Of a stretch of DNA of 64,000 bases, positions 1-10,139 are shown piece by piece. Both the position numbers and the translations under genes were made by a program. Source of the DNA: Oceanospirillum sp048265165. GTDB lineage: Bacteria > Pseudomonadota > Gammaproteobacteria > Pseudomonadales > Halomonadaceae. The notes beneath the pieces are model-generated. The model had not been told where the DNA came from, did no database searches, and saw nothing but the letters and a program-made list of their open reading frames with translations. Position 1 is the first letter of the stretch. The number at the start of each line of letters is the position of its first letter. The DNA is taken from assembly GCF_048265165.1 (NCBI RefSeq), contig NZ_JBLXCD010000007.1, positions 124,001-188,000 on the forward strand. Direction: 5' to 3'.

Positions 1-86
1 TTCTGCCTGCAATCACAAGCATGCTGCTTTGGCCATGGTTTTTTATTGGCATGCGTACAATACGTCGTCGGTTTCAGATTCATTAA
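1..86 (+). CDS. mreD: MreD rod-shape protein, C-terminal end only
   Basis: The first 86 bases, read in frame 3, give a 27-residue tail that ends at TAA 84-86. It contains a hydrophobic stretch with LLWPWFFIG followed by a basic end (RTIRRRFQIH). This matches the usual C-terminus of MreD, the inner-membrane partner of MreB/MreC in the elongation machinery. The identification rests partly on context: mreD directly upstream of maf and rng is a standard gammaproteobacterial order. The gene is cut by the window edge, so start and length are unknown. About 77 bases separate it from maf. Confidence 0.75.
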   Translation, partial: LPAITSMLLWPWFFIGMRTIRRRFQIH

Positions 87-163
87 CAATCTGCTCCAGG
101 GGCAGAGTGTTTTCTGCGCCTTGTGGAATCAATCAATTTTTATGATAAGAAACGTTTAAACAG

Positions 164-763
164 ATGCAAAATAGCGATAGCTCTTATGATCTTTGCCTAG
201 CTTCGGCATCACCGAGGCGAGAGGCATTACTTGAACAGATTGGCCTTAAATGCCTTAAATATCCGGTTGATCTGAATGAAAGTGTTCTGCCAGGGGAGGC
301 TGCTCCGTCTTATGTGATGCGACTTGCAGAACAGAAGGCTCTGGCAGGGCAGGAGCGATCGGGTACAAACCTTCCTGTATTAGGCTCTGATACCTCAGTG
401 GTGCATCAGGGGAAAATACTAGGAAAGCCCAAAAATAAACGCCATGCTGTTGATATGCTGATGCAGTTGTCAGGGCAAACCCATCAGGTGATGACGGGGG
501 TTGCTGTATGCCAGGGCCGTCGCATCCTGTCGCTGATCAGCGTGACGGATGTTTGCTTCAGGGTTCTGACTGAAGATGAGTGCCTTGCTTACTGTGATTC
601 CGGTGAACCTTTTGATAAAGCTGGGGGATATGGTATTCAGGGGTTGGCAGCTGTATTTGTGCGCTCCGTTTCGGGAAGCTACAGCAATGTTGTTGGGTTG
701 CCTTTGTTTGAAACAGCAGAGCTGCTGAACCAATTTGGTATACGGGTACTCGAACCTTCATAA
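164..763 (+). CDS. maf: Maf/YhdE nucleoside triphosphate pyrophosphatase
   Basis: 199 residues, the usual Maf length. The N-terminus carries the family signature LASASPRR (residues 12-19), followed by the conserved LGSDT block (around residue 74) and the KAGGYGIQG block (around 152). Maf proteins hydrolyse dTTP/UTP and modified pyrimidine triphosphates to the monophosphate and PPi, and are linked to septum control and cleaning of nucleotide pools. I cannot say from sequence alone which subfamily substrate applies, but the position between mreD and rng corresponds to E. coli yhdE. The gene probably belongs to the transcript that continues into rng 50 bases downstream. Confidence 0.93.
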   Translation: MQNSDSSYDLCLASASPRREALLEQIGLKCLKYPVDLNESVLPGEAAPSYVMRLAEQKALAGQERSGTNLPVLGSDTSVVHQGKILGKPKNKRHAVDMLMQLSGQTHQVMTGVAVCQGRRILSLISVTDVCFRVLTEDECLAYCDSGEPFDKAGGYGIQGLAAVFVRSVSGSYSNVVGLPLFETAELLNQFGIRVLEPS

Positions 764-814
764 CGGCTTCACCGGTTCGGGGCTCAGGGTGGTTTGTCGC
801 GGGGGAGAGAAGCG

Positions 815-2290
815 ATGAGTGAAGAGATTTTAATTAATATTACACCGATGGAAACCCGTGTTGCAGTGGTTGAAAATGGTGTTTTGCAGGAAGTTTATAT
901 TGAGCGAACCCGTCGCCGGGGCATTGTAGGTAATATCTACAAGGGTAAAGTGGTCCGTGTTTTACCGGGTATGCAGGCGGCTTTTGTTGATATTGGGCTC
1001 GAACGTGCTGCATTTATTCATGCTGCCGATGTTGTACCTGCAGACAGACCCAATGGCGCCGAGGTTGAAAGTATCAGCAGTCTTCTGCATGAAGGGCAGT
1101 CTCTCATTGTTCAGGTGACAAAAGAGCCCATTGGTACCAAAGGTGCCCGCCTGACCACACATCTGTCTATACCTTCCCGTTATTTGGTTTACATGCCGCA
1201 TACCCCCCATACCGGTGTATCACAAAGAATTGAAGATGAGTCTGAGCGCGACCGCTTGCGCCAAATTGTTGAGAGTGCTGCTCCTGATGGTGAGACAGAG
1301 GGCGTTAGTAAGCAGGGCGGTTTTATTATCCGTACAGCTGCAGAAGGTTTTGGTGAAGAGGAAATTCTTGCTGATACTCATTTTTTATACAGGCTCTGGC
1401 GTGCTGTAGAGCGTCGTTGCAAAGGTGCTAAAAACAAGACAATTATTTACGAAGACCTACCGCTTTTTATGCGCACTATGCGTGATTTTGTCCGGCCAGA
1501 AATTGAAAAAATCCGCATTGATTCCCGGGAAAATCACGCCAAACTAAAAGAGTTTGTGCAGGAGTTTGTTCCCAGTCTGGAAAGCAAAGTTGAGTACTAT
1601 CCGGGAGAGCGCCCGATTTTCGACCTTTACGGCGTCGAAGATGAAATCCAGAAAGCTCTTGGCCGTAAAGTGCAGTTGAAATCCGGTGGCTATCTGGTTA
1701 TTGATCAGACTGAGGCGATGACGACCATCGATGTCAATACCGGCGCATTCGTGGGGCACAGAAACCTGGAAGAGACGATTTTCAAGACGAATCTTGAGGC
1801 GGCGACAGCTATTGTTCGCCAGCTCAGGTTGCGTAATCTTGGCGGTATTATCATTCTGGATTTTATCGATATGGAAGATCCTGAACATCAGCGTCAGGTG
1901 TTACGTCTGCTGGAGAAAAATCTGGAGCGAGATCACGCTAAGACGAAGCTGACGGGGGTGACGGAGCTGGGGCTGGTTCAGATGACGCGAAAACGCACTC
2001 GCGAAAGTCTTGAGCAAGTGATGTGTGAGCCTTGCCCGACCTGTGAGGCCAGAGGTACTCTCAAGACGCCGGAAACCGTTTGCTATGAGATCTTTCGGGA
2101 GATTCTGAGAGAGGAGCGTGCTTATGGTTCGGATACATACCTTGTTCTGGCATCTCAGCCTGTTGTTGACCGTTTACTTGATGAAGAGTCCGCAAGTGTG
2201 GCTGACCTGGAGCTCTTCATTAATAAAACCATTAAGTTTCAGGTAGAGACCTTCTATAGTCAGGAGCAGTTTGACATTGTTCTGCTTTAA
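815..2290 (+). CDS. rng: Ribonuclease G
   Basis: Endoribonuclease of the RNase E/G family; matures the 5' end of 16S rRNA and degrades some mRNAs. I start it at ATG 815, which has a purine-rich ribosome site (GGGGAGAGA, 801-809); the open frame extends to a TTG at 794 but the E. coli protein (489 aa) matches the 491 residues from 815. Visible parts: an S1 RNA-binding region after about residue 35 (GIVGNIYKGKV), the catalytic DNase-I-like domain with the two metal-binding aspartates (TIDVNTG, D306; IILDFID, D349), and the zinc-link CPTC (C407, C410). The protein ends soon after, without the long degradosome tail of RNase E, which identifies it as RNase G. Confidence 0.95.
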   Translation: MSEEILINITPMETRVAVVENGVLQEVYIERTRRRGIVGNIYKGKVVRVLPGMQAAFVDIGLERAAFIHAADVVPADRPNGAEVESISSLLHEGQSLIVQVTKEPIGTKGARLTTHLSIPSRYLVYMPHTPHTGVSQRIEDESERDRLRQIVESAAPDGETEGVSKQGGFIIRTAAEGFGEEEILADTHFLYRLWRAVERRCKGAKNKTIIYEDLPLFMRTMRDFVRPEIEKIRIDSRENHAKLKEFVQEFVPSLESKVEYYPGERPIFDLYGVEDEIQKALGRKVQLKSGGYLVIDQTEAMTTIDVNTGAFVGHRNLEETIFKTNLEAATAIVRQLRLRNLGGIIILDFIDMEDPEHQRQVLRLLEKNLERDHAKTKLTGVTELGLVQMTRKRTRESLEQVMCEPCPTCEARGTLKTPETVCYEIFREILREERAYGSDTYLVLASQPVVDRLLDEESASVADLELFINKTIKFQVETFYSQEQFDIVLL

Positions 2291-2421
2291 CAGACCTCAA
2301 TAGCCTTTTGATGGCATTTTATCTGAAGGCTTATTTGATGTGTCCTGACCATTACAGAGTGATTACTTTGCCTGTTTCTTTTTCGTTATCAACGCCTTTT
2401 TGCCGGTATTGGACTTAACCT

Positions 2422-5400
2422 ATGTCTTTGCCTCGGCATATCTTTAATCACAGTATCATATGGCTGGTTCTGCCGGTGGTGGTTGTTTTGGCCCTGTATG
2501 TCAGTATTGGCCGCTATTTCTTTCCTCTGCTGGAAAACTATCGCGACGATCTTACGTCCTGGGCTAATGCTCAGTTGGCTATCAATCTTCGGATTGATCA
2601 GTTGCATGGTCAGTGGAATGACTTTGACCCCTATATCCACCTTGATCAGGTTGAAGTGTATGCCCCGCAGGTTCATGCGAAGGATGGCATCAAGCCTGCT
2701 CTTGAGGTTCGGAGCTTTAGCCTGGAGCTGGATAGTTTCAGGTCATTCCGATATCAGTTTCCAGTTATTCGCCAAGCCTCTATTCAGGGGGTTACGCTTC
2801 GCCTGAAACAAGAAGAAGATGCCCGTTGGTTACTCAATGGCTGGAATCAGCAGAATAGCGTTTCAGATAAGACTGATCAGATTGCAGAGCCATCTGACAG
2901 AAATTCAGACCCTCGCCAACGCGGCAGAAGTGATCGTTTAAGGGATGAAGTTGCCCCAATTACCCATGTTCTCGAGTTCTTACTGAGACAGCAACATTTA
3001 AAGATGGAGCACGTCTGGCTTGAATTAACAGACCGTTTCGGCCGTGAATACCGTGCCTATAGTCGTCGGCTTGAAGTTTATGAAGTCGAAGGGAAGCGCA
3101 GGCTTCAGGGGCAGCTGCAGCTGGACCCAGGTTCGCCTCAGCAGATCGGCTTTATTCTGGAGATTGCCGGCGACCCATTTGACCAGAAATCATTAACCGT
3201 AGAGCTCTATCTTCAGGCCGACTCTCAGTCATTGAGCTCTTGGCTGGAGAAAATAGAACATCTACTGCCTTTTGATATACCTGAGCTTAATGGTGGTCTT
3301 GAATTATGGAGTGACTGGCAGGGCGGGCGATTGCAAAGCCTTAAGGGGCGCCTTAAGGATGGTAAGCTGGAACTGAATCTGCCGGATCAACCTAAAGTAT
3401 ATCTGGCAAACCTTAATACAGAACTCTTTTGGCAACGGCAGGCATCGGGTTGGGAGCTGATTACAGATAACCTGTCTTTTTCTTTGCAGAATCGTCCGTT
3501 CGTTCTAAAGCAGGCTGTTGCGCGGCAAAAAAATGACGATTGGCAGGTACAGTTATCGAACCTGGATCTGGAAAAAATCAGTGATACCCTGCTTGAGTGG
3601 CCGGATCTGCCGGAAAAAGCCCGGGATGCATTGGTACGATTAAAACCCCGGGGGGAATTACATAATCTGAGCGTCAGCCAGTCAGAGAGCGACGGTTTTC
3701 TGGTTAAGACCGAGGTGGACTCTGTTAGCGTTGATGCTTATTACGGTGCGCCGATTTTGCGTAATGTAAATGGTTATGTGCAAAGCAGTGCCCATGATGG
3801 CTTTATCCGTTTTCACTCGGATGAGTTTTTCATGGGTTACCCTCAACTGTACAGCGGTGGCTGGTGGTTTGATAAGGCGATAGGAGAGGTGCACTGGCAG
3901 ATAGGTGATATGTTACGGGTATTTGGCCTGGATCTGCAGTTAAATCGTGGTGCTACAGAAATTGCCGGTGAATTTGATCTGCTACAACCTAAAGAGGGCG
4001 ATGACCTTTTTTATCTGAATGTAGGCCTGACCGGTGCGGACGAAACGTTTGGGCTAAGACTTGTTCCTGATCTTATTATTCAGGGGACTTTGAGCGACTG
4101 GCTTGGCAGTAGCATTAAGTCTGCAGAGGTTAAGCAAGGTGGTTTTATTTATGATGGCACGCTAAACCTCAACTCATCCCGTCCTGATAGAGAAGTGGCG
4201 ACTCTTCTGTTGCTGGATGTTGAGAAGAGTAAGCTTCAGTTTCTGCCGGAGTGGCCCGCTGCGGAAGCTCTTGATGCTCAGGTCAGGCTTGATGGGACGG
4301 ATCTTGATGTTAGTCTGAACTCTGGTCGCTATCTTCAGAATGAAGGGATTTCTGGCGATGTCACTTTGAGAAATGATGGTGTTGGCAGTGTTGTTGGTTT
4401 AAACCTTGATGGGCGTGTTTACCCTGAGTGGGGCTGGCAGGTACTCACTGAGACTCCATTGAGTGCTCTCATTCCGGAATCCCTGCTTGATTGGCAGCTT
4501 TCTGGTAAGCCGCTCGCATTTTCGACGAATCTTATTTTTCCTGTGGATGGTCGCAAGGGGAGTGGTCAGGTGAATGTTCAGGCCCGAGACGGGGTGCTGT
4601 TTATTCCTGAGCTTGCTACTCCAGTATCTCAGCTCAATGGTGATATTACCTATGACATTGATCGTGGCCTTTCTGTCCGGAAAGCAACCGCTGAGTTTTT
4701 AGGTGGCGAAACAGCTTTCGATGTGGAAACGGATAGGCAAACAGCTGCTGTTCGTGTTGCCGGTTCCGGGCAATCTGATCTGATAGCGATTAACCAGTGG
4801 CAGCCTATGCCATTTTCCTCTTGGCTGAGTGGGACACTGGATTATCAGTTTAGTGTGAATTTAAATAAAGAGAGCCAGCTACACTTAACATCAAAGCTTA
4901 ATGATGTTGTGGTTAGTTTGCCGGAACCTATCGGAAAAGAGGCTAATACAGAGCGCCCTCTCAAGATTGATATGACCTTTACACCGGAAGCGAATTACTT
5001 TTCTGTGGCTTATGATCATCGTGACTCAGAAGGTTTTTTGATCAGTCACGGTATTTGGGGTGGTGATCAGCAGGGCTATGGTGTGGGCGTCTGGTACGGT
5101 GATGCGACTGATCATGCCAGATTACCGACAGTGTCAAATCAGAGAACTGATATTTATATTAAAGAGCCTACTTTTAATGTCGACCCTTGGGTTGAGTTTG
5201 CATCTGCGGAGGTTGCTCGCCAGTCACTGGCAAGCTCTGTTATCGATTCAGGTGGGCAGGGGCCGGCTGAACAGAGTTCGGCAGCGGAGACACAGCCGGT
5301 CAGAATGCACCTCGAAACAGCAAAAGCTATCTATGAGGATACTGTGGTCAATGATCTGGCCATTGATGCTGTCTTGAACGATAAGACACTGGATGCTCGC

Positions 5401-6393
5401 TTTGCAAGCCAGCAACTGGAAGGTGCTGCAAGCTTCACACCTGATCTTTTGCAGTTAGACATGCAACGTGTTTTTATTGCATCTCCCCAGGATATAGCCT
5501 CGGAACCCGCTAACGCTGCCTCAGCTAAAGAAAAGCGTCATGATATCTTTGAGCAGGTTTTCAGGTCTGAATGGCCTGATTTTGACCTGAAAATTGCAGA
5601 CTTTTCTATTTATGGCGTCAGTGGTCAGCAGTTGGATGCAGCGTACAGAGCTGAACGGTCTTCAAGGCAGGTTAGTTTGTCCAATTTATCCCAGGGCAGC
5701 GCTCATTTTTCAGGTGCTCTCGATTGGTTGATCGGAGATACAGCAGATAACACTGATGCTCAGACCTCCCTGATTCTGAATATTAAGGGTGGTGATTTAA
5801 AAGATATACAAACCGGCTTTAGTATCCCTGCGGCGATAACCAGTAGTCAATCAGATTCAACGATCCGTTTAAACTGGCAGGGACTTCCTCATGATGTTCG
5901 ATCTGAAACGCTTAATGGACAGGTGAGCGTTGACTTGGAGCGAGGTTCTTTTGAGCAGGTCGTGTCAGTTCCCGCATTAAAATTGTTATCATTGCTTAAT
6001 TTTGAATCTTTAGTGCGTCGACTACAGCTCGATTTCTCTGATCTGTCCGGTAAAGGGCTGTCTTATGACAAGGTAACTGGTCGTGTTGACATAAAAAATG
6101 GCATAGGGATTATCAGTGAGCCTGTCCAGGTAGAAGGGACGGCAACAAAGTTTGAAATGACAGGTGAGCTGGACTTTGTTGAGGAAAGGTTTGACCAGGA
6201 AATGGTTGTGACGCTACCTGTTGGAGAGACATTGCCTTTTGCGGCTATCTTAGCAGGTGCTCCCCAGGTTGGCGGCACTATCTACATCGTCCAGAAGGTA
6301 TTTGGTAATCTGTTTGATAAGTTTACGCAGGCTACATATACCATCAGGGGTGAATGGGATGATCCACAAATTGAACTGAAGCGGGTTTTCTGA
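2422..6393 (+). CDS. yhdP: YhdP, AsmA-like inter-membrane lipid transport protein
   Basis: 1323 residues, close to E. coli YhdP (1266). A single N-terminal membrane anchor (about residues 10-32, IIWLVLPVVVVLALYV) is followed by a very long beta-rich periplasmic body with the DUF3971 and AsmA_2 type repeats; the C-terminus (VGGTIYIVQKVFG, then a YTIRGEWDDP segment) is the typical AsmA-like ending. In E. coli YhdP, TamB and YdbH form bridges that carry phospholipid from inner to outer membrane. It lies 131 bases after rng and 20 bases before tldD, the common order in this group. The window also holds the opposing Mla retrograde system, so both directions of lipid flow are represented. Confidence 0.93.
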   Translation: MSLPRHIFNHSIIWLVLPVVVVLALYVSIGRYFFPLLENYRDDLTSWANAQLAINLRIDQLHGQWNDFDPYIHLDQVEVYAPQVHAKDGIKPALEVRSFSLELDSFRSFRYQFPVIRQASIQGVTLRLKQEEDARWLLNGWNQQNSVSDKTDQIAEPSDRNSDPRQRGRSDRLRDEVAPITHVLEFLLRQQHLKMEHVWLELTDRFGREYRAYSRRLEVYEVEGKRRLQGQLQLDPGSPQQIGFILEIAGDPFDQKSLTVELYLQADSQSLSSWLEKIEHLLPFDIPELNGGLELWSDWQGGRLQSLKGRLKDGKLELNLPDQPKVYLANLNTELFWQRQASGWELITDNLSFSLQNRPFVLKQAVARQKNDDWQVQLSNLDLEKISDTLLEWPDLPEKARDALVRLKPRGELHNLSVSQSESDGFLVKTEVDSVSVDAYYGAPILRNVNGYVQSSAHDGFIRFHSDEFFMGYPQLYSGGWWFDKAIGEVHWQIGDMLRVFGLDLQLNRGATEIAGEFDLLQPKEGDDLFYLNVGLTGADETFGLRLVPDLIIQGTLSDWLGSSIKSAEVKQGGFIYDGTLNLNSSRPDREVATLLLLDVEKSKLQFLPEWPAAEALDAQVRLDGTDLDVSLNSGRYLQNEGISGDVTLRNDGVGSVVGLNLDGRVYPEWGWQVLTETPLSALIPESLLDWQLSGKPLAFSTNLIFPVDGRKGSGQVNVQARDGVLFIPELATPVSQLNGDITYDIDRGLSVRKATAEFLGGETAFDVETDRQTAAVRVAGSGQSDLIAINQWQPMPFSSWLSGTLDYQFSVNLNKESQLHLTSKLNDVVVSLPEPIGKEANTERPLKIDMTFTPEANYFSVAYDHRDSEGFLISHGIWGGDQQGYGVGVWYGDATDHARLPTVSNQRTDIYIKEPTFNVDPWVEFASAEVARQSLASSVIDSGGQGPAEQSSAAETQPVRMHLETAKAIYEDTVVNDLAIDAVLNDKTLDARFASQQLEGAASFTPDLLQLDMQRVFIASPQDIASEPANAASAKEKRHDIFEQVFRSEWPDFDLKIADFSIYGVSGQQLDAAYRAERSSRQVSLSNLSQGSAHFSGALDWLIGDTADNTDAQTSLILNIKGGDLKDIQTGFSIPAAITSSQSDSTIRLNWQGLPHDVRSETLNGQVSVDLERGSFEQVVSVPALKLLSLLNFESLVRRLQLDFSDLSGKGLSYDKVTGRVDIKNGIGIISEPVQVEGTATKFEMTGELDFVEERFDQEMVVTLPVGETLPFAAILAGAPQVGGTIYIVQKVFGNLFDKFTQATYTIRGEWDDPQIELKRVF

Positions 6394-6413
6394 TCCGTTC
6401 TGCGAGAGAGATT

Positions 6414-7847
6414 ATGATTGAACAGGTTTCCCGGGAGCTTTTATTGCCCGGTAATGTAAGTCTTGATCAACTGGATCGTTTTCTGGTTGAGGCGATGGGG
6501 CCGGGCATCGATTTTGCTGATCTTTATTTTCAGCAATCGATGAGTGAAAGCTGGGTTCTGGAAGAAGGTATTGTTAAAGATGCCGGATACAGTGCAGACC
6601 GGGGCGTAGGCGTCCGCTCAGTTTCTGGTGAGAAAACCGGTTTTTCTTACAGCGGAGATATTAGCGCTCTGGCTATTTCGCAGGCTGCGCAGGCGGCCCG
6701 AAGTATTGTTCGTCAGGGGCAATCCGGTAGAGTTGAAGCCTTGTCTAAAGTGGATTTCAAACCTCTATATGCTGCAGATAACCCTATTCTAGCTTTAAGC
6801 TCCGAGGAAAAGCTGGCTATTCTGCAGCAGGCAGATAGCATTGCCCGCGATCAGGACTCCAGAGTTAAAGAGGTCACTGCTTCGTTGTCAGCGAACTTCG
6901 AACAAATATTGGTTGTTGCTAGCGATGGTACTCTGGCGGCAGATATTCGCCCACTGGTTCGGGTTAACGTTAGTGTGATTGCAGAACAAAACGGTCGTAG
7001 AGAGCGTGGTTCGGCAGGTGCAGGCGGGCGCTACAACCTGAAAACCCTGATGGATAAAACTCTGGCTGAGTCTGCTGCAAAAGAGGCTGTACGTCAGGCT
7101 CTGGTGAATCTCGAGGCTGTGGATGCTCCTGCCGGTAATATGCCGGTGGTTCTGGGTTCTGGTTGGCCTGGTGTTCTTCTGCATGAGGCTGTAGGGCACG
7201 GCCTTGAAGGTGATTTTAACCGCAAGGGTTCTTCAGCCTTCTCCGGCCGGATGGGTGAGCAGGTGGCATCCTCTCTGTGTACTATTGTTGATGATGGCAC
7301 TTTGGCGGATCGCCGCGGTTCTCTCTCTGTGGATGATGAAGGGACGCCAACGCAAAATACGACGCTCATAGAAAATGGCCGTCTTGTGGGTTATATGCAG
7401 GATAAGATGAATGCTCGTCTAATGAATCAGTCGGTAACGGGAAATGGCCGCCGGGAGTCTTTTGCGCACCTTCCTATGCCCCGAATGACTAATACCTATA
7501 TGCTGCCTGGAGAGCATGCCCCTGAGGAGCTGATCTCCATTGTGAAGAACGGCATCTATGCTGTGAACTTCGGTGGTGGCCAGGTCGATATTACTTCGGG
7601 TAAGTTTGTTTTCTCTGCTAGTGAAGCCTACCTGATTGAAAATGGTAAAGTGACAACGCCTATTAAAGGCGCAACTCTGATCGGAAACGGCCCGGAAACG
7701 ATGCAGAATGTTTCTATGGTAGGTAACGATCTGCGACTGGATGATGGCGTTGGTGTCTGTGGAAAAGATGGGCAAAGCGTTCCGGTAGGTGTTGGTCAGC
7801 CATCGCTGAAGATTGATGAACTGACGGTTGGCGGAACAGGTCAGTGA
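6414..7847 (+). CDS. tldD: TldD metalloprotease subunit
   Basis: 477 residues, like E. coli TldD (481). The zinc motif HEAVGH is at residues 257-262 (H257, E258, H262), followed by GLEGD; the conserved GVCGKDGQ segment with its cysteine is near residue 454. TldD pairs with TldE/PmbA to make a cytosolic heterodimeric protease that degrades unfolded peptides, matures microcin B17 and affects CcdA stability. The partner pmbA is present 750 bases downstream, with yjgA on the opposite strand between them. The gene begins 20 bases after yhdP and is likely co-transcribed with it. Confidence 0.95.
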   Translation: MIEQVSRELLLPGNVSLDQLDRFLVEAMGPGIDFADLYFQQSMSESWVLEEGIVKDAGYSADRGVGVRSVSGEKTGFSYSGDISALAISQAAQAARSIVRQGQSGRVEALSKVDFKPLYAADNPILALSSEEKLAILQQADSIARDQDSRVKEVTASLSANFEQILVVASDGTLAADIRPLVRVNVSVIAEQNGRRERGSAGAGGRYNLKTLMDKTLAESAAKEAVRQALVNLEAVDAPAGNMPVVLGSGWPGVLLHEAVGHGLEGDFNRKGSSAFSGRMGEQVASSLCTIVDDGTLADRRGSLSVDDEGTPTQNTTLIENGRLVGYMQDKMNARLMNQSVTGNGRRESFAHLPMPRMTNTYMLPGEHAPEELISIVKNGIYAVNFGGGQVDITSGKFVFSASEAYLIENGKVTTPIKGATLIGNGPETMQNVSMVGNDLRLDDGVGVCGKDGQSVPVGVGQPSLKIDELTVGGTGQ

Positions 7848-7952
7848 TACTCCGGGTGTTTATCATGAGCATAAGAGGTCTGAAGCGACCTCCTGTGCCA
7901 TCTGACTCTGAGTCAGGTTTTGGGATGCCTGGGTTTGCCCTGGAACCTCAGC

Positions 7953-8468
7953 TTAAAGGCCGTAAATTTCCCGCAGACTCCGAAATATTTTCCGGGCGGC
8001 TGCCGGAGGTTTCTCATTTTTCAGTTCTTTCTGGGCCGTTCGGATCAGCTGTCGCAGCATTTGCCGGTCAGTCTCTGGCTTTTCCTCAACCAGCGCGTTC
8101 AATGCATCATCGCCTTCAGCAATCAGGCGATCACGCCAATGCTCCAGCATATGGAACTGGCGGTTATAAGCTTCGCTTGTGGTATCGAAAAGGGCAATTT
8201 TTTCAGCGATCGCCTCAGTATCTTCCCGACGCATCACTTTGCCAATATATTGCAGATGGCGCCGCTGAGCTTCGTGGGAGCGAATCCGTCGAGATTCATC
8301 AATGGCCGCCAGCATCTCATCGGAAAGCGGCAACTGTTTTACCTGATCTGCATTTAGGGTCAGAAGTTTTGCACCCATTTCCTGAAGTGCCTTCATTTCC
8401 CGTTTTATCTGGGATTTGCTCGGGCCTTCTTCGAACTCTTCGTAGTCTTCTTGAATCTCGTCGGTCAT
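7953..8468 (-). CDS. yjgA: YjgA/DarP ribosome-associated assembly factor
   Basis: 171 residues from ATG 8468, which is preceded by a GAAGA-type ribosome site; an upstream in-frame extension to 8519 lacks family resemblance. The N-terminus is acidic (EEFEEGPSKSQIKR), then comes the helical body with AIDESRRIRSHEAQRRHLQYIG and a C-terminus ending FRSLREIYGL, all typical of YjgA (DUF615). In E. coli the protein, renamed DarP, promotes a late step of 50S subunit assembly and activates the peptidyl-transferase centre. It is encoded opposite to tldD and pmbA, an arrangement also known from Pseudomonas. Confidence 0.93.
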   Translation of the reverse strand: MTDEIQEDYEEFEEGPSKSQIKREMKALQEMGAKLLTLNADQVKQLPLSDEMLAAIDESRRIRSHEAQRRHLQYIGKVMRREDTEAIAEKIALFDTTSEAYNRQFHMLEHWRDRLIAEGDDALNALVEEKPETDRQMLRQLIRTAQKELKNEKPPAAARKIFRSLREIYGL

Positions 8469-8598
8469 ATTCTTCACTTGTACAGTTATTACTTGCGGGA
8501 AGTTTAACACAGTTAGCAATTAAGGCCGATGCGGAGCGGAATACTGACAGGTGTTTGAGCCATTTTATAAAGAAAACAGAATTTTATGGGAGTCCGCT

Positions 8599-9987
8599 AT
8601 GAGTCAGGACCAGAATCAAAGTCAAAATAGGTTCTCTGCAGCAAATACTGAGCTCAGTGAGCAGATGGAAAACTGGCAACAGCAGTTGCCATCCTGTGCT
8701 GATAAAGTTCTGCAATTGGCAAAGCAGAAAGGAGCGACCAGCGCGGAGCTTTCTGTTGGAGCCAGTAGAGGGTTGTCAGTGAATGCCCGTATGTCTGAGG
8801 TTGAGACTGTAGAGTTTAATCAGGATCAGAGTTTGTCTCTGACGCTGTATCAGGGGCAGCGAAAAGGGCATGTTTCTATCACTGATCTAACGGATCAGGC
8901 GTTAGAGCAGGCGGTCGATATGGCACTGGCTTTTGCTGAGCATACCGCAGAAGATCCCTTTGCGGGTCTTGCTTCTGCTGAATTGATGGCGGAATCCTGG
9001 CAGGACCCGGAGCTTTATTATCCAAAGCCTTTTGATGTTGATCAACTGGTCGACCTGTCTCTGGTTTGTGAGTCTTCTGGTAGACAAGATAGCCGTATCA
9101 CGAACTCTGATGGTGCCGGTTTTCATATTGGAGAGCGTACGAGCTTATATGCAAACAGCCATGGCTTTCAGGGGCAATTATGGGGTACTAACTACTCCGC
9201 CAGCTGTGTACTGATCGCCGGTGAAGGGGACCAGATGCAGCGGGATTACTGGTATGACAGCCAGCGCCAATGGGATCTTTTAAGCTCGCCGGAGGTCATT
9301 GGTCAAAAGGCTGCAGAGCGAACTCTGATGCGCCTTAACCCGCAAAAAATCTCAACCCGGAAGGTACCTGTGCTATTTGCTGCAGAGGTTGCCTCAGGTT
9401 TGCTGAGCCATCTTATGGGGGCGATCAGCGGTGGTAGTCTCTACCGCAATGCCTCTTTTCTGAAAGATCGTTTGGGTGAACAGCTTTTCCCTGATTTCGT
9501 TTCTGTTTTTGAACAGCCCCATCTCAAGGGTGGCGTTGCCAGCGCTCCTTATGATCAGGAGGGGATTGCAACCCGGGATAACGTATTTGTTGCTGATGGC
9601 GTTCTGCAGCAATACATGCTGGGTTCATATTCTGCCCGAAAATTGGGACTGGAAACGACTGCAAATGCCGGAGGGGCCCGTAACCTCAGAGTTTCTTCCA
9701 CCGGTGAAAGTTATGATCAGATACTGAGTAAACTGGGAACAGGTCTGCTGGTAACCGAGTTGATGGGCCAAGGGGTTAATATGGTCACCGGTGACTATTC
9801 CCGCGGTGCTGCAGGTTTTTGGGTTGAGAATGGCGTGATCCAGTACCCGGTACATGAGATTACTATTGCTGGAAATTTGCAGGACATGTTCAGTCATATC
9901 GTGGCAATCGGCTCAGATGTGGACACCCGGGGTAATACACAGACTGGCTCGATTCTGATTGAGCAGATGTCTGTCGCTGGCGCCTAG
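8599..9987 (+). CDS. pmbA: PmbA/TldE protease subunit
   Basis: 462 residues from ATG 8599, with GGGAG at 8588-8592 as ribosome site; the frame stays open to 8551 but that stretch lies in the leader. The sequence has the TldE hallmarks: a family body without the HExxxH zinc motif, and a C-terminal segment with GDYSRGAAGFWVENG and an ending IGSDVDTRGNTQTGSILIEQM. PmbA forms the heterodimeric protease with TldD; the metal sits in TldD, while PmbA contributes structure to the chamber. The gene is followed by a strong terminator and a converging mgtE. Confidence 0.95.
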   Translation: MSQDQNQSQNRFSAANTELSEQMENWQQQLPSCADKVLQLAKQKGATSAELSVGASRGLSVNARMSEVETVEFNQDQSLSLTLYQGQRKGHVSITDLTDQALEQAVDMALAFAEHTAEDPFAGLASAELMAESWQDPELYYPKPFDVDQLVDLSLVCESSGRQDSRITNSDGAGFHIGERTSLYANSHGFQGQLWGTNYSASCVLIAGEGDQMQRDYWYDSQRQWDLLSSPEVIGQKAAERTLMRLNPQKISTRKVPVLFAAEVASGLLSHLMGAISGGSLYRNASFLKDRLGEQLFPDFVSVFEQPHLKGGVASAPYDQEGIATRDNVFVADGVLQQYMLGSYSARKLGLETTANAGGARNLRVSSTGESYDQILSKLGTGLLVTELMGQGVNMVTGDYSRGAAGFWVENGVIQYPVHEITIAGNLQDMFSHIVAIGSDVDTRGNTQTGSILIEQMSVAGA

Positions 9988-10042
9988 GAGCTTAAGCGGC
10001 TGCGAAATCAATAACCGCCTGATTCATTGTGCAAAAAGAAAG

Positions 10043-10071
10043 GCCGGATAGTTTCTCTATCCGGCTTTTTT
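10043..10071 (+). terminator. Intrinsic terminator after pmbA, probably bidirectional
   Basis: Perfect 9-bp stem (GCCGGATAG / CTATCCGGC) with a 5-base loop followed by six T. The A-rich upstream flank gives a weaker T-tract on the minus strand, so it may also end the converging mgtE transcript that stops at 10140. Confidence 0.85.
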
Positions 10072-10139
10072 GATAATGGGTGCCGTTTGCTCTGGTAAGT
10101 CATGCCGTTTTTTTGGTAAATAGCGATTTGAAAGGAGGC

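Noticed and set aside
7844..8602. Plus-strand open frame of 252 codons between tldD and pmbA
   Set aside because: It lies antisense to yjgA, whose minus-strand product is a clear family member; the plus-strand translation is low-complexity and matches nothing.
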